A stretch of 64,000 nucleotides of DNA from Psychroserpens mesophilus (GCF_000826645.1 NZ_JXJP01000001.1:248001-312000), one strand, 5' to 3'. Positions 50,888 through 59,489 are shown, numbered from the stretch's first letter. Numbers and translations: made by a program. Notes: generated by a model not told the origin, from the letters alone.

Positions 50888-51619
50888 ATGAGAACGCTTG
50901 CTATTGGTGATATTCATGGTGGATTAAAAGCATTGCAACAGGTGTTGGAAGTTGCTGGAGTTACTCATGAAGATACATTGATTTTTGTAGGAGACTACGT
51001 TGACGGTTGGAGCGAATCTGCTCAGGTAATTCAATTTTTATTAGAACTAGCTAAGACTAACAATTGCATTTTTATTAAAGGAAATCATGATGTGTGGTGT
51101 GAAGATTGGTTACGAACTGGTCAAGGTGATTCGGTTTGGTTGGCTCATGGTGGAAAGGAAACAGTTGAAAGTTATTCTGAATTTTCCGAAGATGAAAAGA
51201 AACAGCATTTGTACTTTTTTGATGATATGAGTTTGTATCATATTGATGATAAAAACCGATTGTTTATTCATGCTGGGTTTACGTCGATGCATGGTGTAGA
51301 GAAAGAATATAACTTTCGTAATTTTTATTTTGATCGCACACTTTGGGAAATGGCAATCACTATGGATAAAAGAATTAGAAAAGATTCTGAATTATATCCA
51401 AATCGCTTGAAGCATTATTCTGAAATTTATATTGGTCATACACCTACAATCAACTTCTATAAAGATAAACCGATGCATGCCGTCAATGTTTGGAATATAG
51501 ATACAGGAGCAGCCTTTACTGGGAAACTATCTGCGATTGATATTGATACAAAGGAAATCTTCCAAAGTGATACACTGAAAGATTTATATCCAGATGAACA
51601 AGGGAGAAATAAACGTTAA
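50888..51619 (+). CDS. PPP-type metallophosphoesterase (serine/threonine phosphatase-like)
   Basis: The 243-residue enzyme has all the PPP motifs: GDIHGG, GDYVDGWSES, KGNHD, and GHTPTINF. It is similar to bacterial PrpA/ApaH-like phosphatases, with a dinuclear metal centre for phosphomonoester or diadenosine hydrolysis. It has no signal peptide. It is co-transcribed with the GH113-like gene and its 3' end overlaps by 4 bp the convergent arsenosugar transferase gene. Substrate cannot be assigned. Confidence 0.9.
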   Translation: MRTLAIGDIHGGLKALQQVLEVAGVTHEDTLIFVGDYVDGWSESAQVIQFLLELAKTNNCIFIKGNHDVWCEDWLRTGQGDSVWLAHGGKETVESYSEFSEDEKKQHLYFFDDMSLYHIDDKNRLFIHAGFTSMHGVEKEYNFRNFYFDRTLWEMAITMDKRIRKDSELYPNRLKHYSEIYIGHTPTINFYKDKPMHAVNVWNIDTGAAFTGKLSAIDIDTKEIFQSDTLKDLYPDEQGRNKR

Positions 51620-52356
51620 CTGATGTGCTTTTTGTAATACAAGTATAAATCATCGGCTGAAGCACCAAACCATTTTTTAACGTAGATACTCCAGAAATGG
51701 TATTGTAATTTCCAAACACCATGTTTTTCATATAATCTTGATGACGTTTGAATTTTTTTATTGATGACAATAAATTGTTTGCGTTTATACAATTCATTAA
51801 TCAGCATATTGTCTTCGTATATGATGTAATCTTCATCGTAACCTCCAATGTCTTTAAAAAGTGCATTGGTAATAAATAAACTTTGATCACCACCTCTGCA
51901 TGCTCGCCATGAAAATTGGGTGAGCCAGCTTGCTAATCGTAACCACCAATGATTGCTGTCAAATTGCAATCGGAAACAACCTGCTTGATTTCCTTTATTG
52001 ACTTCATTTATTATAAGTTGATCGTAGTTTTTCGGTGGAAAAGAATCCGCATGCAAGAAATATAGAATATGACCAATAGCTTTTTTTGCACCAAGATTCA
52101 TTTGTTTAGCTCGTCCTTTTTCGGAAGGTATTAAAGAAACAGTTACATTATCTGAAAGGTCTTTATTTGATCTTGACTGCAATCGACCTGATATAAATTC
52201 TGAAACAATATCTTGAGATCCATCAGAGCTTCCTCCATCAACTATTATGATTTCAAAACGGTGTTGTTGAGTTGCCTGTTCTATTAAATGAAAAAGTAAA
52301 TTTCCAATAGATTTGGCTTCGTTTAATATAGGAATTATGATGCTTATCATATACAT
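51616..52356 (-). CDS. TIGR04283-family glycosyltransferase (arsenosugar cluster)
   Basis: A 246-residue GT2-type enzyme with SIIIPILNEAKSI, IIVDGGSSDGSQDI, FLHADSFPP and WRACRGGDQSLFI, the pattern of the TIGR04283 transferase family that accompanies ArsM and ArsS. It likely transfers a ribose- or glycerol-type unit in arsenosugar formation; no biochemical step is assigned by sequence. It is the most distal gene of the minus-strand arsenosugar run. The in-frame ATG at 52350 is an alternative start. Convergent with the phosphoesterase gene with a 4-bp overlap. Confidence 0.82.
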   Translation of the reverse strand: MYMISIIIPILNEAKSIGNLLFHLIEQATQQHRFEIIIVDGGSSDGSQDIVSEFISGRLQSRSNKDLSDNVTVSLIPSEKGRAKQMNLGAKKAIGHILYFLHADSFPPKNYDQLIINEVNKGNQAGCFRLQFDSNHWWLRLASWLTQFSWRACRGGDQSLFITNALFKDIGGYDEDYIIYEDNMLINELYKRKQFIVINKKIQTSSRLYEKHGVWKLQYHFWSIYVKKWFGASADDLYLYYKKHIS

Positions 52357-52377
52357 CTATACGAGAAAAACGGCACT

Positions 52378-53154
52378 TTAGTTTTTATCATTTAAATCCC
52401 AGTTATACTCTATGTAATCAATTTTTGCTTCTGTTGAAATAGGAGTTTCGGCATATTGATTAATATAATCTATTAATGAACCATTTTCAGTAAAATCGCT
52501 TTTATACCATTTGAAAATTTCAGATAGCTTAGGATTATTGACCGATAATTTATTTTTTTCAGAATTATTGATGAATTCTTTAGTGGCTTTTTCCATCAAT
52601 TCTTGAACATTTTCTGATGTATAGGCTGTGTTTAGAAGTTTCGGACAAGAATATGAGGCGCAATTGATAGCGAAATGAATTTTAGGTTCATTCATTTTTC
52701 TCAAAATGCCGTTTTCAATATCTGCTAAAGAATAGTCTTTATTGCCAATTTTAATTCTGTTTTTCATCCATGGATTAGAGATGTCTTTGATGCTTTTTAA
52801 AGGATAATTTTCAACAATCAATTTAATCGTATTGGCATTATATACATTGATGAAGTACGCTAATTGTTCATTGATATTCCAATCTTCAGAAGGCACTTTA
52901 GACGCTAGATAATCAACATAGTCATTTAGCTTTTTAGATTCAGTTTTAAAACCTTTGTAATCAACGTTACCATGGTCTGCTACATACTTCTGCAATAAGG
53001 TGTTCCAGGCAGAATGATCAAGTGTTGTAGTTTCAGTTTGTGTTTTAGAAGTCGTATTTTCTTTTACTTCTTTTATTGGAAGCCCTTTTGCTGAAAAACA
53101 GCTATAGGTAGTTAATACAATGAATAAAGTTAATGCATATTTTGAGTAGTTCAT
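52378..53154 (-). CDS. DUF547 lipoprotein
   Basis: This 258-residue lipoprotein (TYSC lipobox, Cys about residue 19) holds a DUF547 domain: WNTLLQKYV, NEQLAYFINVYNANTIKL, and HFAINCASYSCPKL with conserved Cys. It is a cysteine-peptidase-like fold in many Bacteroidota but the reaction is unknown. It sits 21 bp upstream of the TIGR04283 gene and 39 bp after the desaturase-like gene on the minus strand, and is therefore likely co-transcribed with the arsenosugar genes. Role in this context unknown. Confidence 0.85.
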   Translation of the reverse strand: MNYSKYALTLFIVLTTYSCFSAKGLPIKEVKENTTSKTQTETTTLDHSAWNTLLQKYVADHGNVDYKGFKTESKKLNDYVDYLASKVPSEDWNINEQLAYFINVYNANTIKLIVENYPLKSIKDISNPWMKNRIKIGNKDYSLADIENGILRKMNEPKIHFAINCASYSCPKLLNTAYTSENVQELMEKATKEFINNSEKNKLSVNNPKLSEIFKWYKSDFTENGSLIDYINQYAETPISTEAKIDYIEYNWDLNDKN

Positions 53155-53193
53155 ATTTCGGTTTTTTGTTTGTATAAATACCTACGAGACTAC

Positions 53194-54081
53194 TCAACTT
53201 TTGGTTTTAAGAGGATAGAGCTCCTGAGCAAAAAAATCTTTTGGAAATTTCTCATCTTCTTCAAAACCAAGCTCAATATCTCGACCGTCGTGTGGTACAT
53301 AATCGGTTTTAAATATATAATCCCAAATACTTAACGTTAGTCCGTAATTAACGCCAAACCTAACATGACTTGGAAGTTTTTTAGCGTGATGCCAGATGTG
53401 CATCTTCGGATTATTGAAAATGTATTTTAAAAGGCCATAGTCCCAACCCAAATTGGCATGATTCAAATGACCAATAGCAATTGTGAAAAAGTAAACGATA
53501 GCAACATCTTGAGCATCAAAACCGCCAATAATGGCAATTGGAATATAGAGTAACGATTTATAAACCACAGGCTCCATCCAGTGGTAGCGTAAGTGTGCTG
53601 CAAATCCCATTTCTTTAACACTATGATGTACTTTGTGGAAATTCCATAACATAGGAATACGATGTAGTAAGCGATGTGTGTTCCATTGTACAAAATCACT
53701 AATTATAAAAAAGATGAAAAGTCCGAGCCATCTCGGTAAATCATCAACATCAAATATCTGAAAACTTGAAACGGATAATCCCACTAAACCTAAAACATCA
53801 TTAAAAAGCGCTGCTACTGTATTAGATAAAGCAATAAAAACAATAAGATTTAACAGGAAGAAATTAAAAAACATATAGAAGGTATCCAACCAAAAATCTT
53901 TACGAAATAAAGCTTGATTTTTTCGCCATGGGAATGCAATTTCTAATAACCAGACAACTATAGAAATGATAATTAAACCATAGAAATAGTTATCCCAATT
54001 AGTTTGAAGTAAAATTTCATTCTTCAAATAATTCCAATATCCAGAATAGGAATTTTTTATGATGTCGAGATATTTTTCCAT
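53194..54081 (-). CDS. Sterol desaturase / fatty acid hydroxylase family membrane protein
   Basis: This 295-residue integral membrane di-iron protein has four or five hydrophobic segments and the histidine boxes HRLLH, HKVHHS, HLNHAN and HIWHHAKK needed to bind two irons. Relatives hydroxylate fatty acids, sterols or alkylglycerols. It lies in the arsenosugar run between ArsM and DUF547 with short spacings. A possible link is modification of an arsenolipid or of a membrane lipid, but that is inference. The gap to arsM (~110 bp) holds a degenerate dispersed repeat. Confidence 0.88.
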   Translation of the reverse strand: MEKYLDIIKNSYSGYWNYLKNEILLQTNWDNYFYGLIIISIVVWLLEIAFPWRKNQALFRKDFWLDTFYMFFNFFLLNLIVFIALSNTVAALFNDVLGLVGLSVSSFQIFDVDDLPRWLGLFIFFIISDFVQWNTHRLLHRIPMLWNFHKVHHSVKEMGFAAHLRYHWMEPVVYKSLLYIPIAIIGGFDAQDVAIVYFFTIAIGHLNHANLGWDYGLLKYIFNNPKMHIWHHAKKLPSHVRFGVNYGLTLSIWDYIFKTDYVPHDGRDIELGFEEDEKFPKDFFAQELYPLKTKS

Positions 54082-54099
54082 AATTTTTTTGTCTTATCA

Positions 54100-54190
54100 G
54101 GTGGGACTACATTGAGGCCTTCCGACTTGCTTCACAAGATGCTTTCATTAAATATATTTTATATCAACCAATGCTCAAGGTGACAAGTTT
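54100..54190. repeat. Possible degenerate dispersed repeat
   Basis: The 110-bp gap between the desaturase-like gene and arsM contains GACTTGCTTCACAAGATGCTT and AATGCTCAAGGTGACAAG, which resemble decayed halves of the GTCGAAG/GCTCAG-type repeats found elsewhere. The match is loose. Confidence 0.3.
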
Positions 54191-54191
54191 T

Positions 54192-55160
54192 CTAACAGCA
54201 ACCACCACCATCATAATGATACGTAGATTCACTTATAAAGATATCATCTCTTCCTAAGCTAGCCAAAACTCCAGCCGTCTTATCACAAATCGCTAACGGT
54301 TGATTTTTGAGTAATACATGACCAGCTTTATCATCAAAATAATCATCTTCACCATAGTAAATTGCAGCTTTTCCTGTAAAAACACAAGGTCCATCACTAG
54401 GCATCGGATCTTTAATTGCAGCCACTTCAATAGATTCTATATAAATGAGTTCATTTGTTGGATAGTGCTTAGGATCTAGGATACGATACGGTTTTCTCGC
54501 TCTGATTTCTATGGTTCCAAAACCAGCGTCAGTTAATGCTTTAACGTATTCTGTAATAGGTAAACTTCCACTTAAACATAACGCGCGTAAACGATCATCA
54601 TTTCGCAATTTATCATTCATAGGTTGCTCGCAAGTAGGATCGCTCATGACTAATCTTCCGTGAGGTTTTAGAACGCGATACATTTCAGCAATGGCTTTCT
54701 TTAAATCATCAGCTTTGAAAATATTGAATAAGCAGTTTTGTGCTGCTACATCAATGCTGTTGTCTTCAACTGGTAAATGCATAGCATCTCCTTTTTTGAG
54801 CTCTACAAATTCAGATTTAAACCAATCGTTTTGAGCTTCAGCTTCGATAAAATTTTTACGAGATGCTTCTAACATTTCATCAACCACATCAACGCCAATC
54901 ACACCACCTTTTTGCCGATTGAAATAAGAGAATTGCAATAATTCCATGCCACCACCAACACCAACATAAAGCATTTTAGGGTTATTTGTTAAATCTCGAG
55001 CATGAACAGTGCTTCCGCAACCGTAATTCATCTCTTGCATGATTCTTGGGATTTTTAAACCAGGTAATTCCCAAATAGGATTTGTAGTACAGCATAAGCC
55101 AACATCAGGTGTTAATGCTGCTTCTTTATATAAATCGTTAGTAGCGTTTAAGTAACTCAT
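54192..55160 (-). CDS. arsM: Arsenite methyltransferase ArsM (arsenosugar pathway)
   Basis: This SAM-dependent methyltransferase of 322 residues has the SAM-binding LYVGVGGGMEL, a GDAMHLPVEDN motif II/III and AQNCLFNIF, with Cys pairs near both ends: C23-C24 (GLCCTTNP) and C321-C322 (GGGCC). Cys-mediated arsenite binding and double methylation to DMAs(III) is the role of ArsM. The neighbouring radical-SAM ArsS and the two transferases place it in arsenosugar synthesis rather than simple volatilisation. It sits 3 bp after the phosphorylase gene on the minus strand. The first step: arsenite to dimethylarsinous acid. Confidence 0.88.
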   Translation of the reverse strand: MSYLNATNDLYKEAALTPDVGLCCTTNPIWELPGLKIPRIMQEMNYGCGSTVHARDLTNNPKMLYVGVGGGMELLQFSYFNRQKGGVIGVDVVDEMLEASRKNFIEAEAQNDWFKSEFVELKKGDAMHLPVEDNSIDVAAQNCLFNIFKADDLKKAIAEMYRVLKPHGRLVMSDPTCEQPMNDKLRNDDRLRALCLSGSLPITEYVKALTDAGFGTIEIRARKPYRILDPKHYPTNELIYIESIEVAAIKDPMPSDGPCVFTGKAAIYYGEDDYFDDKAGHVLLKNQPLAICDKTAGVLASLGRDDIFISESTYHYDGGGCC

Positions 55161-55163
55161 AGC

Positions 55164-55976
55164 TTATAATTCTTTTATTAATGCTTTAAAAAGGGTAATC
55201 ATATTAGGTTCGGCTATTCCTGCTGTTGCAATTATTTCTGCAATATCGACAGGTTTTAAATTATCTGGATCGCACTCGTCTGTTAAAACCGAAATGGCTG
55301 CTGCTCTCATATTTAAATGATTCGCAACAATAATTTCTGGTACTGTACTCATACCAACAGCATCAGCACCAATAATTTTCAACATTCTGTATTCAGCTCT
55401 GGTTTCTAATTGAGGTCCGACGACACTAGCATAAACACCTTCATGTAATGTGATGTGATGTGCTTTAGCAATGCTTTTAAACGTTTTGTTAATGTCTAAA
55501 TTGTAAGGCGCACTCATATCTGTAAAACGTTCACCTAAGGTTTCAACACCTTTAAATGCCAAGGGAGAACTGCCTTGTAAATTGATATGGTCATCTATTA
55601 GCATTAATTCTCCTTTTTTAAAGTTGCGATTAATGGCACCAGCAGCATTTGAAACTAATAGGGTTTTAATTCCAAGTTTTTCCATGATACGAACTGGAAA
55701 CGTTACATCTTGTAACGAATAACCTTCATACACATGAAAACGACCTTGCATGACCATTACTTTTTTTCCAGCTAAATCTCCATAAATTAGTTTTCCTTTG
55801 TGAAATTCGACCGTGGCTGTTGGGAAATTTGGAATATGGTTATAGCTTACTTCGCTAATGATTTCAATATCATCAGTTAATTTGCCTAAACCAGTCCCTA
55901 AAATGATGCCTATTTCTGGATTTTCAAACCCTTTTGCAGCCAAATAATCTGCAGTTTCTGTTATGAATTTAAGCAT
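55164..55976 (-). CDS. Purine nucleoside phosphorylase (trimeric family) with adenine-type active-site Asp
   Basis: The 270-residue enzyme is a trimeric PNP/MTAP-family phosphorylase: the phosphate-binding GTGLG and MQGRFHVYEGY, SNAAGAIN, and GPQLETRAEYR with E191. At the base-recognition position, 42 residues later as in human PNP, lies D233 (VLTDECDP) where human PNP has N243 and MTAP has D220. An Asp there is known to favour 6-aminopurines, so the enzyme may accept adenosine-type substrates. Located 8 bp from a TIGR04282 gene and next to arsM, it is a candidate for releasing adenine from 5'-deoxyadenosyl-arsinoyl intermediates. The reaction in this cluster is inferred. Confidence 0.88.
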   Translation of the reverse strand: MLKFITETADYLAAKGFENPEIGIILGTGLGKLTDDIEIISEVSYNHIPNFPTATVEFHKGKLIYGDLAGKKVMVMQGRFHVYEGYSLQDVTFPVRIMEKLGIKTLLVSNAAGAINRNFKKGELMLIDDHINLQGSSPLAFKGVETLGERFTDMSAPYNLDINKTFKSIAKAHHITLHEGVYASVVGPQLETRAEYRMLKIIGADAVGMSTVPEIIVANHLNMRAAAISVLTDECDPDNLKPVDIAEIIATAGIAEPNMITLFKALIKEL

Positions 55977-56598
55977 TGATTTGTTTAATTTTTTGTTGTA
56001 ATAGTTTGTTATTTTTGTAAAAGTTTGATGCTTCTAAATCTTCAAAAGTATCAATGTCATTTAAAAGTTCTAAGGTACTGACTGAAACTTGATTGGTTTG
56101 TAACTCTTGTAACGTTTCTTCTAATAAATTGGATTGACTCCATGGTTTATTATCAAAAATGCTCTCATACATTTTGGACATTCCAACCAGATAGTATCCT
56201 CCATCTTCAGCAGGTCCAAAAACCACTTCAGTTTGCTTTAAAGCCTCTAATCCGTTTTGAATATGGGTTGTACTAATATCTGGTAAATCTGATCCAATTA
56301 ACACAATTCGATCATAACCATCCTCGAAACCTTGCAGAAATGCATTTTTCATGCGTTCACCCAAATCATGTCCTCTTTGAACTGCCTTGTAAGCCTCCTT
56401 CCATTTGGTGTCAACTACAGCATCAGAAAAATAAACACGTAATGGTGTTTCGAGTGCTTTAGTGGCATTTTCCGTAACTTTTACAAGCGCTTTGTAAACT
56501 TCAAAAGCTGCCTGATTACCAATAGTTTTAGCAAGTCTGGTTTTTACCTTACCCAGTGTTATATTTTTTACGAAAACAATGACAAGCTCTTTATTCAT
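55969..56598 (-). CDS. TIGR04282-family transferase (arsenosugar cluster)
   Basis: This 209-residue DUF2064-type GT-A enzyme has VKNITLGKVKTRLAKT, LGERMKNAF, VLIGSDLPDIS and FGPAEDGGYYLVG, a pattern of the TIGR04282 family linked to ArsM-ArsS clusters. These enzymes are nucleotidyl- or glycosyltransferase-like and may install the arsenosugar aglycone. It overlaps the phosphorylase gene by 8 bp and the exported rhodanese gene by 8 bp, so translation is coupled. Family assignment is by motif; biochemical role is not proven. Confidence 0.85.
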   Translation of the reverse strand: MNKELVIVFVKNITLGKVKTRLAKTIGNQAAFEVYKALVKVTENATKALETPLRVYFSDAVVDTKWKEAYKAVQRGHDLGERMKNAFLQGFEDGYDRIVLIGSDLPDISTTHIQNGLEALKQTEVVFGPAEDGGYYLVGMSKMYESIFDNKPWSQSNLLEETLQELQTNQVSVSTLELLNDIDTFEDLEASNFYKNNKLLQQKIKQINA

Positions 56599-57085
56599 AT
56601 ACTCTTATACCATTTTTTAACCATTTGCTCCAGTCTTTTGAAAACGCATGTATACTATCTGTTTCTTTTTCCTGAGCATTGTAAATTGAGAAATTTTTAT
56701 TTTTCCATTCAAAAATCCCGCCATACAGATTTTTTACATTTGTGTAGCCTGCTTTTTTCAATTTATTGGCAATCACTTCTGAACGAATTCCTAATGAGCA
56801 GTACACAACTATATCTTGATTTTTGTTTGGTAGTTGCTTTACTAATGAATCTAATTCAAAACCTGTATAGCCGACAAAAATAGCATCTTTAAGATGACTA
56901 ACCTTATATTCGTGAAATTCTCTAGCATCAAGAATTACTGGGTTTATTTTAGGCATTGCCAGTTGTTCTACAGAAATATAAGGCACTTGCTTTGTATTAT
57001 GCTTTTTAAGCAATTCAGATAAATTTTCTTGTGAAAAGCTAGTCGTAGAAAATAGGCATACTATATATAAAAAAAGTAATCTCAT
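56591..57085 (-). CDS. Exported rhodanese-like domain protein
   Basis: A signal peptide (YIVCLFSTTSFSQ) precedes a single rhodanese domain of about 130 residues: DAREFHEYKVSHL, the active-site loop VVYCSLGIRSEV with catalytic Cys, and YGGIFEWKN. Rhodaneses transfer sulfur or bind thiols; an arsenic-related thiol or reductase role in the periplasm is possible but unproven. It sits 1 bp from arsS upstream and overlaps the transferase gene by 8 bp, so it is made with the cluster despite export. Confidence 0.87.
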   Translation of the reverse strand: MRLLFLYIVCLFSTTSFSQENLSELLKKHNTKQVPYISVEQLAMPKINPVILDAREFHEYKVSHLKDAIFVGYTGFELDSLVKQLPNKNQDIVVYCSLGIRSEVIANKLKKAGYTNVKNLYGGIFEWKNKNFSIYNAQEKETDSIHAFSKDWSKWLKNGIRVYE

Positions 57086-57086
57086 A

Positions 57087-58142
57087 TTAAGTAACTGAAC
57101 CTTGGCAACTGCTTCCTGCGCCAGCTGTGCATCCGTAGCAATGTTGTGAAATGACTATGTTTCTTCCTTCTAATAATTCTTCATTAAATTCTGAAATGTG
57201 TTTTACTTTACTATTCACAGGGAGTTCAAGCATTTGATTAAAATCACAATCAAATAAATAGCCATCCCAGCTTACAGATAAGGTATTTGTACACATTACA
57301 TTTTTAACGGCTGAAGGATTATAGGCTTCAACCAGTTGATACATATAATCTTCATAATTTTCTGAAGCGATTAAATAATCTAGAAATCGTGATATTGGTA
57401 AATTGGTAATCGCAAAAAGGTTGTGAAACTGAATTCTAAAGTCTTCAAGTAAGGCCTTTTTAAAATCTTTTTCCATAGACAGTTGATCTCCTGGTAAAAA
57501 AGCGCCAGACGGATTATAAACCAAATCTAATCTTAAAGCGCTACCTGGCATTCCGTAGCCAACAGCATTTAACTCTTGCAAGGCTTTTATTGATTTGTCA
57601 AAAACACCATCACCACGTTGTTTATCTGTTTTTCCTCGTGTCCAGTGAGGCATTGAACTCACCACATGAACATTATGTTTTTTGAAAAACTCAGGTAAAT
57701 CGTAATATTTTTTGTTAGCTCTTATGATAGTTAAGTTAGATCTCACGATAAAATCTTTAATACCTACTTTAGCAGCTTCTTCAACAAACCATCTAAAATC
57801 TGGATTCATTTCTGGAGCGCCTCCTGTTAAGTCTAAGGTATGTGCACCAGAATTCTTAATGACTTCCAAACACTGTTTCATAGTATCTCTGGTCATGATT
57901 TCCTTGCGATCTGGTCCAGCATCAACATGACAATGATCACAAACCTGGTTGCACATGTATCCAACATTGATTTGTAAGATTTCTAATTTTTTTGACTTTA
58001 AAGGAAATTGACTAGTTTCAGAAATTTTACTTTTAAAAGTTGGTAATTCTCCATTTCGAAAAATACCATTTGATAAAATTTCCATCTGTCTATTACTGTT
58101 TGCTAAATCGCTATGTCTTTTCTGTAGGGATTTTGTTGCCAT
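57087..58142 (-). CDS. arsS: Arsenosugar biosynthesis radical SAM protein ArsS (Cys form)
   Basis: The 351-residue radical SAM enzyme has the cluster motif C64-NQV-C68-DH-C71 and a C-terminal selenodomain-type (DUF3641) tail SQHCYGCTAGAGSSCQG with Cys at the positions that are Sec in related proteins. ArsS joins a 5'-deoxyadenosyl group to dimethylarsinous acid from ArsM, giving the arsenosugar precursor dimethylarsinoyl-5'-deoxyadenosine, as shown in cyanobacteria. The C-terminal DFNQMLEL segment is also typical. It is followed 1 bp later by the rhodanese gene and preceded by an AhpD-like gene, so it heads the pathway. Confidence 0.93.
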   Translation of the reverse strand: MATKSLQKRHSDLANSNRQMEILSNGIFRNGELPTFKSKISETSQFPLKSKKLEILQINVGYMCNQVCDHCHVDAGPDRKEIMTRDTMKQCLEVIKNSGAHTLDLTGGAPEMNPDFRWFVEEAAKVGIKDFIVRSNLTIIRANKKYYDLPEFFKKHNVHVVSSMPHWTRGKTDKQRGDGVFDKSIKALQELNAVGYGMPGSALRLDLVYNPSGAFLPGDQLSMEKDFKKALLEDFRIQFHNLFAITNLPISRFLDYLIASENYEDYMYQLVEAYNPSAVKNVMCTNTLSVSWDGYLFDCDFNQMLELPVNSKVKHISEFNEELLEGRNIVISQHCYGCTAGAGSSCQGSVT

Positions 58143-58200
58143 TAATGAGTTGTCTTTAAACTATTTACGGAAATGCTTAAATGCAGGTTTTTTATATGTA

Positions 58201-58536
58201 TTATCCGTCAAGTTTATTAATTTTATTCATCATTTGAACACCATGAACCAGTGTTGCCCCACCTTTAATAGCAGCACCAACGTGAATAGCCTCCATCATT
58301 TCTTCTTTAGTAATTCCACGCTGTAAACCGTCTTGCGAATAGGCATCAATGCAATAAGGGCATTGTTCGGTGTGTGCCACGGCTAAAGCTATAAGCGATT
58401 TTTCACGAGCACTTAAGGCACCTTCTTCAAATACTTTTCCGTAATATTCAAAAAACTTGGTTCCTAAATCTTCACTCCATTCTGTGATTTTTCCAAACTT
58501 TTTAAGATCAGCTGGGTCATAATATGTTTTAGACAT
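58201..58536 (-). CDS. AhpD-like carboxymuconolactone decarboxylase family protein (arsenosugar-associated)
   Basis: This 111-residue protein belongs to the AhpD/CMD fold with a redox pair in EQCPYCIDAY (CxxC) and the helix LSAREKSLIALAVAHT; it matches the peroxidase-like family that accompanies ArsS (TIGR04169 type). It may maintain thiols or keep arsenic species reduced. An in-frame ATG 24 bp upstream (58560) would add MLTHKFIY, but the natural start is MSKTYYDP at 58536. It is the first gene of the minus-strand arsenosugar run, 58 bp before arsS. Confidence 0.87.
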   Translation of the reverse strand: MSKTYYDPADLKKFGKITEWSEDLGTKFFEYYGKVFEEGALSAREKSLIALAVAHTEQCPYCIDAYSQDGLQRGITKEEMMEAIHVGAAIKGGATLVHGVQMMNKINKLDG

Positions 58537-58712
58537 ATAAATAAATTTATGAGTTAACACATCTACGAAAATAATAGATATTAAGTTTTAAGTCGGTATT
58601 AATTACAAAACTTAACAGAAAATTTAGCTTTCTGTTTATTTTATTTTATCAGAAGAAGGACGTATGGTTTACATTAAAAAAGTCTTATTTTTAAATTCTG
58701 TTTTTATTAATC

Positions 58713-59489
58713 ATGAAGAACTGGATAGCAAAGTTATCAGAATTTAGAAAAAAGCAACAGCCTGTCGCTCTGGTTACTGTTACAAAATGCTTGGGATCAA
58801 CACCTTGTGTTGTGGGTTCGCGAATGCTAATAACCCAAGACAAACAACTTTTTGGAACCATAGGAGGAGGGAAATTAGAATTTCTTGCCACACAAGAAGC
58901 TATGAAAGCGCTTCAAGAAAACAGAATTATCGAATCTAGTTACACTTTAGGTCCTGAGTTTGAGCAATGTTGTGGCGGAAAAGTTGAATTTATGATAGAA
59001 CCAATGAACCAATCACCAGAATTATTTTTATTTGGAGCAGGACATATTGGATGTGAAATCGCCAAACTATTAGTCGATACACCTTTTAAAGTTAACCTCA
59101 TTGATTCCCGAAAGGATTGGTTTAATGACTTTGCTTTAGATGAAAGTATAACGTGTTGTGAGGTTAATATTGATGATTTTAAAACGTTTAGAGATGTTGT
59201 GAAATGGGGAAAAAACTGTTATGTTTTGGTTTTAACTCATGATCATTCTATCGATTTTGAAATTGTTGCAATGGCGCTTCAAAATGACACTAAGTATTTA
59301 GGATTAATTGGAAGTAAAACCAAAAAGGTGCGTTTTAATAATATGCTTATCAAAGACATGAACATTCCTGAAGGTATGAGCAATGTGGTTTGCCCTATCG
59401 GATTGCAAATTGGAGGTGATACACCAAAAGAGATTGCAATTAGCGTTGTTGCACAATTATTAGAAGTGCATTACAGAAATGAAGAATAA
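58713..59489 (+). CDS. xdhC: XdhC family xanthine dehydrogenase maturation factor
   Basis: The 258-residue protein has the XdhC/CoxI pattern: an N-terminal domain with ATVTKCLGSTPCVVGSRML-like VTVTKCLGSTP, FGTIGGGKLE, and a C-terminal Rossmann domain (ELFLFGAGHIG...LIDSRKDWF, VLVLTHDHSID, YLGLIGSKTK). It brings sulfurated Mo-cofactor to XDH-type enzymes, the subunits of which are 2-5 kb downstream on the opposite strand. A membrane gene overlaps its 3' end by 11 bp. The start at 58713 is AT-rich upstream with no box. Confidence 0.93.
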   Translation: MKNWIAKLSEFRKKQQPVALVTVTKCLGSTPCVVGSRMLITQDKQLFGTIGGGKLEFLATQEAMKALQENRIIESSYTLGPEFEQCCGGKVEFMIEPMNQSPELFLFGAGHIGCEIAKLLVDTPFKVNLIDSRKDWFNDFALDESITCCEVNIDDFKTFRDVVKWGKNCYVLVLTHDHSIDFEIVAMALQNDTKYLGLIGSKTKKVRFNNMLIKDMNIPEGMSNVVCPIGLQIGGDTPKEIAISVVAQLLEVHYRNEE

